Notes under the pieces: generated by a model | What the model was told of the DNA's origin: nothing | The model's input: only the letters and a program-made list of their open reading frames with translations | The model's database searches: none | Source: Companilactobacillus sp. | GTDB lineage: Bacteria; Bacillota; Bacilli; Lactobacillales; Lactobacillaceae | Assembly: GCF_022484265.1 (NCBI RefSeq) | Contig: NZ_JAKVLR010000001.1 | Coordinates: 744,001 to 808,000 of the forward strand | Length of the DNA: 64,000 nt | Direction: 5' to 3' | Shown here: piece after piece, positions 25,438 to 33,599 of the stretch | Position numbering within the stretch: position 1 is the first letter of the stretch | How the letters are laid out: the number at the start of each line of letters is the position of its first letter | Position numbers and translations under genes: made by a program

Positions 25438-25465
25438 GGTTGTTGGTTTGCTTAAACTTATTTCT

Positions 25466-25672
25466 GTGTGGTATGAGGGCCGACTTCGGGGTGGTTCCGC
25501 TCCTCGGCGCTGGAACGCTGTGGGTACACTTGAAACTTATTGCAAAGACCGCAACAATTTCCAAGCTGCACCTTTGCCTAAGCACTGCTTCGCATTGCTA
25601 ACGCAAATCTCACGGCTTAGGCCGAACGCTCCACCACCCCGAAGTCTAAACATCGTTAATTCAAAATCTCTA
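25466..25672. repeat. Foldback intergenic element, copy 1
   Basis: The ends form a perfect 14-base inverted repeat, GACTTCGGGGTGGT (25482-25495) with ACCACCCCGAAGTC (25633-25646). A second nested stem GCCTAAGC / GCTTAGGC lies at 25576-25583 and 25615-25622. The flanks (GGTATGAG...CCGACT at the left, CACCACCCCGAA...GTTAGTTCAAAATCTC-like at the right) recur at 44211-44405. No protein is supported inside. It is more GC-rich than its surroundings. Confidence 0.65.
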
Positions 25673-25925
25673 TGTATTTTTTGAAATAAGGTATGCATCG
25701 TTTGTAGTCGTAAACTTTAATTGGGTCTAAATTTTCTTTGTTGATTATTTCTCAGTGATGCTTCGCATCACTTGCGATTACATATTTTATTCACTTCTTG
25801 GTTATATGTCGGTTGCCTTGTTGTGATTTTTGACCATGTTTTAATACTCTTCTCTTGCCTTCAAGTCCACTCGAACGTCTATAATGATCACTTGCAAAAT
25901 CAAAGTTATAAGGAGAATGATGTTT
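25673..25925. other. Intergenic stretch after foldback element copy 1
   Basis: No gene is supported here. A short hairpin AGTGATGC / GCATCACT with a three-base loop stands at 25754-25772. The ribosome binding site AGGAG of the next gene is at 25911-25915. Confidence 0.5.
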
Positions 25926-26567
25926 ATGAGTACTGTTTTAATTCTCGGAGCCAGCTCTCCCACTGCTCAGGCATTCATCAAGATGATGAATACTGAATAT
26001 TCTGATGTTCACCTACGATTATTCGTTCGCAATATTAACAAATTGCCAATGGAACAACGGCATAAATTTGATATTATCATTGGCGATGGCTCTAACTATG
26101 AGGATTACGTTCGGGCGTTAGTCGATGTAGATTACATTTACAATTCTATCGGCGGTTTAGGTACTGGAGAATATACTCCAATTTTGATCAAAGCTATCAA
26201 AGATACTAAAACAAATATCAAACATGTCGTTGATATTTCTGCTGGTGGGATCTATGGTGAATACCTATCTGGTGACAACCAATATCTGTCCGCGGTTAGA
26301 ACAATGTATCCGGAATATACCCAAAACCAACTTAATAAGCTTTCTTGGTACAAAAAATCTGGTTTAGATTTCACCATATTTAGACCTGGATTGATTAAAA
26401 ATGGACCTGAAACTTCGGTAGTCACGCATGACACTGATTATCGAAAAATTGGCGAGAATCAATTTAATATTAACCGTGCTACTCTTGCTAGAGCAGCAAT
26501 TAACGCATTGTTTAATAACAAATATGATTGTGAAAGTTTATCAGTATCTAACGGAAAATCTGCGTAA
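25926..26567 (+). CDS. NmrA-like NAD(P)-binding SDR family protein
   Basis: A 213-residue atypical short-chain dehydrogenase/NmrA-like protein. It has the dinucleotide loop VLILGASSPTAQAF at the N-terminus, the segment VDYIYNSIGGLGTGEY and VVDISAGGIYGEYL; IFRPGLIKNGPE is the conserved motif of the NAD(P)H-binding family (PF13460 type). The substrate is unknown. Two closely spaced in-frame ATGs precede the one chosen (25926). I prefer this one because AGGAG is then ten bases away and the protein begins directly at the Rossmann strand; 25920 is possible. Confidence 0.78.
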   Translation: MSTVLILGASSPTAQAFIKMMNTEYSDVHLRLFVRNINKLPMEQRHKFDIIIGDGSNYEDYVRALVDVDYIYNSIGGLGTGEYTPILIKAIKDTKTNIKHVVDISAGGIYGEYLSGDNQYLSAVRTMYPEYTQNQLNKLSWYKKSGLDFTIFRPGLIKNGPETSVVTHDTDYRKIGENQFNINRATLARAAINALFNNKYDCESLSVSNGKSA

Positions 26568-26571
26568 AAAA

Positions 26572-26603
26572 AAGGTACGAACCTGCTTGGGTTCGTACCT
26601 TTT
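26572..26603. terminator. Bidirectional terminator between the SDR gene and the purine permease gene
   Basis: Stem AAGGTACGAACC / GGTTCGTACCTT with a six-base loop, A-rich on the left and T-rich on the right, between two convergent genes. Confidence 0.9.
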
Positions 26604-26616
26604 TGCGTTTTCCTAA

Positions 26617-27960
26617 TTATTTTGGCAAGACGTTGATTACATATAGTAACAGTAAGAATACGAAGAATAAGATGTACATTACTGGGTTGATTTCTTTACG
26701 TCTACCTGCTGCGATCATTGTCATTGGATATGCGATAAATCCAAAGGCAATTCCGTATGAAATGTTATACGTTAATGGCATTCCAACGATTGTTAAGAAA
26801 GCTGGCATAGCAATTTCGAATTTTTCCCAATCGATGTATTTCATTGATTGAGCCATTAAAATACCAACGATGATTAGAACTGGTGCGGTAACGTTTGATG
26901 TTACGACTGAAAGCAGTGGTGAGAAAAACATTGCTAGTGCAAACATTACACCGACTGTTAATGATGTCAGACCGGTTCTACCACCAATGGCAATACCTGC
27001 TGATGATTCGACATAAGCTGCAGTTGGTGTTGTACCCATAACAGCTCCACCTAACATTGAAACTGAGTCGGCCATCAATGCACGACCAATTCTTGGCATT
27101 TTATTATTCTTCATGAATCCGGCTTGTTCAGCTAAACCAATCAAAGTACCGGCTGTATCGAAGAATGCAACTAATAAGAAGATCAAAACAACGGCCCAAA
27201 GCTGTGGTTGTTTAATATCGCCAAGATGTTGAATAGCAACACCAAATGTTGGTTTCAAACTTGGAATCGTTGAAATAACGTGACTTGGAAGTGGAATCAA
27301 CTTAGTAGCTAATCCTAAAACAGTCGTTAAAATCATACCAATGAAGATTGAACCTGGAACCTTTTTGGCCATCAAAATCCCGGTAACAACTAAACCGAAA
27401 ATAGTTAGCCAAGTTGTTGGAACAGTGAATGAACCCATAGTTACAAGTGTTGACTTACTTGCAGTGATCAAGCCACCGCCTTGCAATCCAACGAATGCAA
27501 TGAAGATACCAATACCAGCAGCAACTGCCAGTTTAAGGTCATGTGGGATCGAATCGATAACGATCTCACGAATTTTTAAGACAGAGATGATCAAGAAAAT
27601 AATACTTGATACGAAAACACCTGCCATCGCTGTCTGCCAAGGAATACCCATGGCTAAAACAACTGAGTAAGTAAAGAACGCATTGTCCCCAAGACCTGGA
27701 GCAATTGCGATTGGATAATTAGCTAATAAAGCCATTAAAACTGAACCTAATATTGCTGACAATGCAGTAGCAGTAAAAACTGCCCCCTTGTCCATTCCTG
27801 CAGTGCCTAAAACTTGTGGGTTAACGAACAAAATATATGCCATTGAGACAAATGTCGTTAAACCAGCTAGAATTTCACGTTTGACGGTTGTTCCATTTTC
27901 ATTTAAATGAAACAGACGTTCAACAAAACTCTGATTGTTGTTTCCGTTTGAAAGATCCAA
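26617..27960 (-). CDS. NCS2-family purine (adenine/guanine/hypoxanthine) permease
   Basis: A 447-residue proton-coupled nucleobase transporter with 12 or more hydrophobic segments. It has the AzgA-type N-terminal motif REILAGLTTFVSMAYILFVNP, plus GLGDNAFFTYSVV and FFDTAGTLIGLAEQAG, which mark the hypoxanthine/guanine/adenine (PbuG/PbuO-AzgA) branch rather than xanthine/uracil permeases. The start is the TTG at 27958-27960 with AAGGGG nine bases upstream. It is divergent from an adenosine-deaminase-family gene with which it shares a probable PurR-controlled spacer. Confidence 0.9.
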   Translation of the reverse strand: MDLSNGNNNQSFVERLFHLNENGTTVKREILAGLTTFVSMAYILFVNPQVLGTAGMDKGAVFTATALSAILGSVLMALLANYPIAIAPGLGDNAFFTYSVVLAMGIPWQTAMAGVFVSSIIFLIISVLKIREIVIDSIPHDLKLAVAAGIGIFIAFVGLQGGGLITASKSTLVTMGSFTVPTTWLTIFGLVVTGILMAKKVPGSIFIGMILTTVLGLATKLIPLPSHVISTIPSLKPTFGVAIQHLGDIKQPQLWAVVLIFLLVAFFDTAGTLIGLAEQAGFMKNNKMPRIGRALMADSVSMLGGAVMGTTPTAAYVESSAGIAIGGRTGLTSLTVGVMFALAMFFSPLLSVVTSNVTAPVLIIVGILMAQSMKYIDWEKFEIAMPAFLTIVGMPLTYNISYGIAFGFIAYPMTMIAAGRRKEINPVMYILFFVFLLLLYVINVLPK

Positions 27961-28031
27961 TTTATTACGCCCCTTAAAATATTACTTATTGAATAACCAC
28001 AGTATGACAAATAATAATAGTTTTTGCAAGA

Positions 28032-28078
28032 AAAACCGAAACATTGCGTATTAATATTTGGATATTGTTCGTGATTAT
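28032..28078. promoter_or_regulatory. Pair of inverted PurBox-like sites
   Basis: AAAACCGAAACATT (28032-28045, plus) and ATAATCACGAACAAT on the minus strand (28064-28078) both match the PurBox pattern AWWWCCGAACWWT with one change each. They face each other 18 bases apart in the spacer of two divergent purine salvage genes, as PurR pairs do in Bacillus and Lactococcus (general knowledge). Confidence 0.5.
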
Positions 28079-28172
28079 TTATATTTTTGTTACTCAAGTA
28101 CTTGTCTTTTCAGAATAAAGCGTATAGGATATTGGATAAATAAATCAGACACAACAATTGGAGTGTGAATCA

Positions 28173-29201
28173 ATGTTACCTAAAAGAGTCAGTCGTGAAT
28201 TCATAAATGGTTTACCAAAATCCGAACTTCATGTTCATTTGGAGGGAACCTTGGAGCCAGAGTTAAAACTTAAATTGGCTCAAAAAAATCATATCGATAT
28301 TGGACAAGAAACCGTTGAAGATGTTGAAAAAACTTACCACTATTCGAATCTAGCGTCATTTCTAGCTGTCTACTATCCAGGTATGGACGTCCTACAAACG
28401 GAAGAAGATTTTTATGAATTAGCAATGGCTTACCTTCAAAAAGCAGCCTCTCAAGGAGTTTTGCATACTGAAATGTTCTTCGATCCACAAGCTCACATCG
28501 TCCGTGGCGTTCCATTGCAATTTGTCATCGACGGCTTTTATCAAGCCTGTGTCGATGCACGTGCATTTGGAATTGATGCTCATTTGATCATGTGTTTCTT
28601 GCGTGATATGTCAGCTAGGTCTGCAATGGACTTGTTGCATGCTGTTCAACCATACCGCAATAAGATTCTTGGTATTGGCTTAGATTCTGATGAGCATCAC
28701 AATCCACCACTAAAATTCATGCAACCCTTCAGTATGGCGGTTGAACAAGGTTATCACATCACGATGCATGCAGATGTCGATCAAATTGATTCAATTGACC
28801 ATATCAAACAAGCTCTAGAAATTATCAACGTTGAACGATTGGACCACGGAACTAACATCGTCGAAAATAAAGATTTAGTCGACTGGGTCAATCAATTGCA
28901 TTTAGGCTTGACCTCATGTCCACTATCGAATGAACTGATCACCGATAATGATTTGAAAGGTGACGAAATCCTCGATCTCTTAGATGAAGGCGTTAAAGTC
29001 TCAATCAATTCAGATGATCCTGCTTACTTTGGTGGATACATTGCCGATAACTATGCAGCATTGGCAAATGAATATAAGGTCACTCCACAACAGTTAGTTA
29101 CTTTAGCTAAGAACTCGTTTGAAACTGCTTGGATCAGTGATAAGCAAAAGCAATTCTACTTAGAAGATATTGATAATTATGTAGAAGAATTTGAAAATTA
29201 A
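28173..29201 (+). CDS. Adenosine deaminase family enzyme (adenosine or adenine deaminase)
   Basis: A zinc-dependent purine deaminase of 342 residues. The N-terminal metal motif is ELHVHLEGTLEPEL, a second metal histidine is in MHADVDQ, and the aspartate pair is in VSINSDDPAYFGGY. The usual HAGE motif that supplies the catalytic glutamate reads HADVDQ here, so the protein belongs to a variant branch. The substrate may be adenosine, adenine or another aminopurine. The start ATG 28173 has GGAG nine bases upstream; the TTG five codons earlier does not. It is divergent from a purine permease, which supports salvage. Confidence 0.82.
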   Translation: MLPKRVSREFINGLPKSELHVHLEGTLEPELKLKLAQKNHIDIGQETVEDVEKTYHYSNLASFLAVYYPGMDVLQTEEDFYELAMAYLQKAASQGVLHTEMFFDPQAHIVRGVPLQFVIDGFYQACVDARAFGIDAHLIMCFLRDMSARSAMDLLHAVQPYRNKILGIGLDSDEHHNPPLKFMQPFSMAVEQGYHITMHADVDQIDSIDHIKQALEIINVERLDHGTNIVENKDLVDWVNQLHLGLTSCPLSNELITDNDLKGDEILDLLDEGVKVSINSDDPAYFGGYIADNYAALANEYKVTPQQLVTLAKNSFETAWISDKQKQFYLEDIDNYVEEFEN

Positions 29202-29207
29202 GCATAA

Positions 29208-29242
29208 AAAAAAGTTGAGATGAAATCATCTCAACTTTTTTA
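29208..29242. terminator. Bidirectional terminator between the deaminase gene and clpL
   Basis: Stem AAAAGTTGAGATGA / TCATCTCAACTTTT with a two-base loop, flanked by A and T runs, between convergent genes. Confidence 0.9.
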
Positions 29243-29248
29243 TTTGTA

Positions 29249-31351
29249 TTAAGCAGCTTGTTTAGTTGCGGCACTGATTTTAATAGTTCCATCAACTAAG
29301 TCTGCTTGTAGATTTTTAACGTCCAAGTTATCAAGATAAAATTCTGCAACTTTATCTCTGATTTGTTGTTCGATCACACGACGTAATGGTCTTGCACCCA
29401 TTGCTTCATCGTATCCTTGATCGATCAACCATGATTTAGCTTCTTTACTAATTGATAATGTGAGACCTTTTTTAGCTAAGTTAGCTTCTACATCGTCGAG
29501 TAATAGGTCAACGATTTGGTTAAGATCTTTCTTGGTAAGATGTGTAAATTCAACGATTCCATTGAATCTGTTCAAAAATTCGGGACGGAAGTATGGAGCT
29601 AGTTTGTCCATTAATTTTTCGTCTTTCTTAGTATCGTTACCAAATCCAGCATTTGAAGTTGCAATAATGATTGTATTCTTGAAGTCGACGACATTACCTT
29701 GTCCGTCAGTCAAACGACCATCATCCATTACTTGTAGTAGTAATGTTAGAACTTGTGGGTTAGCTTTTTCAATTTCATCAAGTAGAACAATTGAATAAGG
29801 ATTACGTCTTACTTTTTCAGTCAAAGTGTTGCCGTTATCTTCATATCCAACGTAACCGGCTGATGTACCGATCAATTTAGATACCGCAGTTAGGTCTGAA
29901 TATTCAGACATATCCAAACGAATGATGGCATGTTCGTTGCCAAACATATCGCCTGCCAAACGTTTTACTAATTCAGTTTTACCAACGCCAGTTGGTCCAA
30001 CGAATAAGAAGCTACCGATTGGACGGTCGCCATCGTCGAATCCGGCACGATTACGACGAATTGCTCTAACGACCATATCAACAGCCTTATCTTGGCCAAT
30101 GACCTTGCTCTTTAAACGTTTACTCATTCCCTTTAATCTTTCGATATCACTAGTTCCCATTTGAGAAACCGGAACACCAGTCAATCTTTGAACTGATTCA
30201 GCTATATCGTTGACTGTAGCGACTGTTTCTTCTGGTTCAACGTCGCCATTAGCTAATTTCTTGTCGATATCTTCAATCTTTTGTTTTAACGAAGCAGCTT
30301 TTTCAAAATCTTCTTGCTGGGCTGCTTTTTCCTTATCAGCTTCTGCAGCCTTACGGTCTTTTTCCAAAGTTACTTTGTCAGTGACTGGATGCTTTGCTGC
30401 CAAGTGAGCAGCTGTCATATCCATTAAGTCGATTGCCTTATCTGGCAATGATCTTTGTGGCAAGTATTGAACTGAGTAATCAACGGCGGCCTTTAAAACA
30501 TCATCTGGTAATTTTACATGATGATGGTTTTCGTAGGCACTACGTAATCCCTTCAAAATTTGGTATGAAGCTTCTTTGCTAGGTTCGTTGATTGTTACAT
30601 CATTGAATCTTCTAGCCAATGCTCCATCTTTCATGATGGTATTACGATATTCGTCTTGTGTTGTAGCACCGATGATCGATAGTTCACCACGGCTTAAAGC
30701 TGGTTTGATAATGTCAGCCAAGCCCTTGCTGCCATCTTCGCCACCTGATGCTCCAGCACCAATAATTTGATGAATTTCATCAAAGAATAATACGACGTTG
30801 CCTGCTTCCTCAACTTCTTTGATCAAGTTTTGAACATTTTCTTCAAATGAACCACGGTATTGCGTACCTGCTTCAAGTGAAGATAAATCAACAGAAATGA
30901 TCTGCTTGTCTTTAATGGCTTCTGGTACGTCACCCTTAACGATAGCTTGTGCTAGTCCTTCTACAACAGCAGTCTTACCAACACCGGCATCACCAACTAA
31001 AATGGGATTATTCTTAGTACGTCTGCTTAAGATCTCAGCAGTTTCTTGGATCTCTTTTTCACGTCCAATTACTGGATCAAGTTTTCCATCTTTAGCTTCT
31101 TGTGTAAGATTACGTCCTAATTTACCTAATATGCCTTGTTGACTATTTGCTGGTTCTTGATTATTTACTGGAATTTGCGTTCCTTGTTTTGCTTCTTGAT
31201 ATTTTGCTAATTCTTCAGGTGTTAATTCATGTCCATTTACATAGTATTTGGTGCCTGAATTACCCTGTCCGTTTGTGCTTAAAAATCTATTAAAAATGTC
31301 GTCCATGTTGTTATTTGAAAATGGGTCTTCATCCCAAAATGATCTAGCCAT
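29249..31351 (-). CDS. clpL: ATP-dependent Clp-family chaperone ClpL
   Basis: A 700-residue HSP100 protein with two AAA+ modules. The first Walker A is VGDAGVGKTAVVEGLA (about residue 120) and the second is VGPTGVGKTELVKRLAG (about 450), separated by a coiled coil rich in Lys, Glu and Ala (about 330-370). The N-terminus is short, with neither the double Clp_N repeat of ClpB/ClpC nor the zinc finger of ClpE. It shows MDDIFNRFL and YYVNGHELTPEELA, as in ClpL of lactobacilli, a heat and stress chaperone. Strong AGGGAGGT before the ATG. Co-transcribed with the small HTH gene 15 bases upstream. Confidence 0.92.
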   Translation of the reverse strand: MARSFWDEDPFSNNNMDDIFNRFLSTNGQGNSGTKYYVNGHELTPEELAKYQEAKQGTQIPVNNQEPANSQQGILGKLGRNLTQEAKDGKLDPVIGREKEIQETAEILSRRTKNNPILVGDAGVGKTAVVEGLAQAIVKGDVPEAIKDKQIISVDLSSLEAGTQYRGSFEENVQNLIKEVEEAGNVVLFFDEIHQIIGAGASGGEDGSKGLADIIKPALSRGELSIIGATTQDEYRNTIMKDGALARRFNDVTINEPSKEASYQILKGLRSAYENHHHVKLPDDVLKAAVDYSVQYLPQRSLPDKAIDLMDMTAAHLAAKHPVTDKVTLEKDRKAAEADKEKAAQQEDFEKAASLKQKIEDIDKKLANGDVEPEETVATVNDIAESVQRLTGVPVSQMGTSDIERLKGMSKRLKSKVIGQDKAVDMVVRAIRRNRAGFDDGDRPIGSFLFVGPTGVGKTELVKRLAGDMFGNEHAIIRLDMSEYSDLTAVSKLIGTSAGYVGYEDNGNTLTEKVRRNPYSIVLLDEIEKANPQVLTLLLQVMDDGRLTDGQGNVVDFKNTIIIATSNAGFGNDTKKDEKLMDKLAPYFRPEFLNRFNGIVEFTHLTKKDLNQIVDLLLDDVEANLAKKGLTLSISKEAKSWLIDQGYDEAMGARPLRRVIEQQIRDKVAEFYLDNLDVKNLQADLVDGTIKISAATKQAA

Positions 31352-31365
31352 ATAATATGACCTCC

Positions 31366-31587
31366 CTATTTAAGATAATGCATTTCCAATTCACGCAGAA
31401 CTCTCCACATCTCCAAGTCCTGTGCCTTGGCAATTGCATGTATATCTCTAATGTTTAATGATGTCGCGGAAGATTGTTTTTTGTTAAAAGATTTATGCAA
31501 AGTGGTATATCCATACCCGCTCTTTTTGGCAATTACATAAATCGATAAATTATTGTCTTTTAAATACGATTTGATATCTATATACAT
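31366..31587 (-). CDS. Small helix-turn-helix (Cro/CI-like) protein upstream of clpL
   Basis: A 73-residue protein with a probable XRE-type helix-turn-helix: LSIYVIAKKSGYGYTTLHKSF, then LNIRDIHAIAKAQDLEMWRVL. It has no other domain. The start ATG at 31585-31587 is preceded by GGAGG nine bases away. It is the first gene of a two-gene unit with clpL. Its promoter is covered by repeated CACAWWTGTG palindromes, so it most likely represses itself and clpL. The inducing signal is unknown. CtsR heptamers, the usual control of clp genes, are not seen here. Confidence 0.72.
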   Translation of the reverse strand: MYIDIKSYLKDNNLSIYVIAKKSGYGYTTLHKSFNKKQSSATSLNIRDIHAIAKAQDLEMWRVLRELEMHYLK

Positions 31588-31610
31588 GATGCTTATCCTC
31601 CACAAATAAT

Positions 31611-31660
31611 AGTATAGCACATTTGTGATATATTACAAGTGTGGTATACCACAAATGTGA
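31611..31660 (-). promoter_or_regulatory. Promoter and operators of the HTH-clpL unit
   Basis: Minus-strand -35 TTGTAA (31633-31638) and -10 TATACT (31611-31616) are 16 bases apart. CACATTTGTG (31618-31627) fills the spacer. The same palindrome on the other strand, CACAAATGTG, lies at 31650-31659, and GTGGTATACCAC at 31641-31652 lies between. Identical ten-base palindromes start 32 bases apart, about three turns. This looks like a cooperative repressor operator. Confidence 0.6.
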
Positions 31661-31742
31661 AATAATTTTAATTTTTTTCATTTAGATTATTTTTGTTAAA
31701 ATAAGTATAGTTCGTTTAGACTAGGAAGACTATGGTGAACAA

Positions 31743-33458
31743 ATGAATGATCTACTAACTACCGCTGAGAAATTGCTCCAGATTTATTCCCAATTCGAAT
31801 TACTGAATTTTCGGGCTCATAAGGCAATTCCACTCACCTTCAACAAAAAAGACAGTAAGAAGCTATTACCACAAAATAAACGATTATATTTTAGCTACCG
31901 TTACTTAAACCGTGAAAAGACTCGACTGACTAACCTTATTTTAAATAAGACGATCGATGTCCGCGACGAGATCTTCACTACTAATAAAGAACTCCACCCA
32001 GAACTGATCGATAAAGCTTTGAAATTAAAAAACATTGACGATACTCATAACGAGAATGCATCGTCAACGCCACGTAGGAATCGTAAGATCAATAAGCTCA
32101 AAAATTTGATCACGTTGATCGACGATGAAAACATCACGCTTAGCAAGGGATATCTAACTCAATTGATCATCTTGATCCACGATAACAAACCTGAGCTTTC
32201 CTACAAACGATCCAATCCTTATCAACCACAGGAACTCCTTAACAGTTTGGATTTTCGGACTGAATTGCTCCAGTTCGATTATGATCGTTACTTATATGAA
32301 GACTTTGAAACAGAAAGCTATTTAAAATACCTGATTTACACTCAAATCCATCGGATTCCAAAATACGTTAAATCATTCGATGCACGTGAAATCGTCCCTG
32401 AAGCGGAAAAATGTGGCTTTTCTGGGATTGCCTACGAAATCGAAATTGACGGGATTCATGAATGCTACGTAACTTTTAAAGGTACGGAAGCAGATATGGA
32501 TTACACTGAGCGTTCCCGTCGTAAGCGCATGGAAAAATATATACTTGAAGGATATAAGGATTGGGATTACAACGTTAATGCCATTCTTATTGGTAACAAC
32601 ATCGATCTTGATCAAATGGATGCGGCAAAACAATTCATCCACTTCATCAAAGACCAAATTGGCGACGACTGCAAACTATTCGGTTTAGGACATTCATTAG
32701 GTGGACACTTCGTCCAGACTCTACAACTCGTCTACAATACCTTTGATGCCGGATATACCATGAATTCTGCTCCCGTGCAGTTGAAACAAGTTAAGATGTT
32801 AAAGCCTGACCTGCTTTCAGAATCCAACTGGGATAAGTTATTTAAAATAACCGAGGATAAAACTATCACTCCTGAACTAAATAAGGAGATTAAGAAGCTT
32901 TTACCACGTGACTATCCAGAGATAATCAACGAATATTTTGCCAGGGACCTTACGCAAATATTTTTGGAACTTCCTTATACTATTTGGGTCGGCCAGAAGT
33001 GGGACTACGATTTTACCGAATGGGACTATCCATTCAAGATTCATCCCAGACAATACCTCTCCCTATCAGAAATTAATTCCTATCAGAAATTTTTTGAAGA
33101 GTTATTTGCCTATACCAAGGATTCAAAAACCGGTGCTAAAATTATGCGTCAAGGTATGAATTTTGCGATTGATCGCGTCCGACAACTTAGAGACGACATT
33201 AACAAGCCTGAGACTTATCAATTTTTCTATGACTATTCTAATTACCTTTACTCATCTGGTATTTTCTTAGACAAGCCCAAAGTCGTCACCGAATATTTGA
33301 GTAATCCCAATGACGGTTCTGTCTGGAAGAGTTCACGCCGAGAATGGCCATTCCTAAGAAGTTTGAATCGGGACATGCTCGATTTATCGATCTACTTCCA
33401 TATTATTTATGGTTCAAAGCATTTTATGACTAAAAAGCCTAACAGCATTATCAAATAA
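31743..33458 (+). CDS. Predicted alpha/beta hydrolase (class-3 lipase-like), unknown function
   Basis: A 571-residue protein with no signal peptide and no clear membrane segment. The nucleophile elbow GLGHSLGGHF (Ser near residue 318) and the upstream KGTEADMDY resemble the oxyanion/lid region of class-3 lipase-like serine hydrolases. The acid and histidine cannot be placed with certainty. The first 200 residues are charged, helical and without a recognised domain; the C-terminal 200 are rich in aromatic residues. It is a single gene with its own terminator. Similar large cytosolic lipase-like proteins in Firmicutes are uncharacterised. No immunity or secretion partner lies beside it. Confidence 0.6.
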   Translation: MNDLLTTAEKLLQIYSQFELLNFRAHKAIPLTFNKKDSKKLLPQNKRLYFSYRYLNREKTRLTNLILNKTIDVRDEIFTTNKELHPELIDKALKLKNIDDTHNENASSTPRRNRKINKLKNLITLIDDENITLSKGYLTQLIILIHDNKPELSYKRSNPYQPQELLNSLDFRTELLQFDYDRYLYEDFETESYLKYLIYTQIHRIPKYVKSFDAREIVPEAEKCGFSGIAYEIEIDGIHECYVTFKGTEADMDYTERSRRKRMEKYILEGYKDWDYNVNAILIGNNIDLDQMDAAKQFIHFIKDQIGDDCKLFGLGHSLGGHFVQTLQLVYNTFDAGYTMNSAPVQLKQVKMLKPDLLSESNWDKLFKITEDKTITPELNKEIKKLLPRDYPEIINEYFARDLTQIFLELPYTIWVGQKWDYDFTEWDYPFKIHPRQYLSLSEINSYQKFFEELFAYTKDSKTGAKIMRQGMNFAIDRVRQLRDDINKPETYQFFYDYSNYLYSSGIFLDKPKVVTEYLSNPNDGSVWKSSRREWPFLRSLNRDMLDLSIYFHIIYGSKHFMTKKPNSIIK

Positions 33459-33492
33459 AACGAATGCCAGAAATTTTCGGCATTCGTTTTTT
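33458..33492 (+). terminator. Terminator of the alpha/beta hydrolase gene
   Basis: Stem AACGAATGCC / GGCATTCGTT followed by T6, immediately after the stop codon. Confidence 0.88.
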
Positions 33493-33599
33493 GCATTATT
33501 TAATCAAAATATTATGATATTTTAAGTTTAAATACATATCATGCGATATAATTATTTACGTATATTCATACTAATAACAATACTGGAAGGACAGATTCA

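Noticed and set aside
25421..25684. Open frame of 87 codons overlapping the terminator and foldback element
   Set aside because: Begins in terminator sequence and spans both arms of the repeat; composition reflects the repeat, not a protein.
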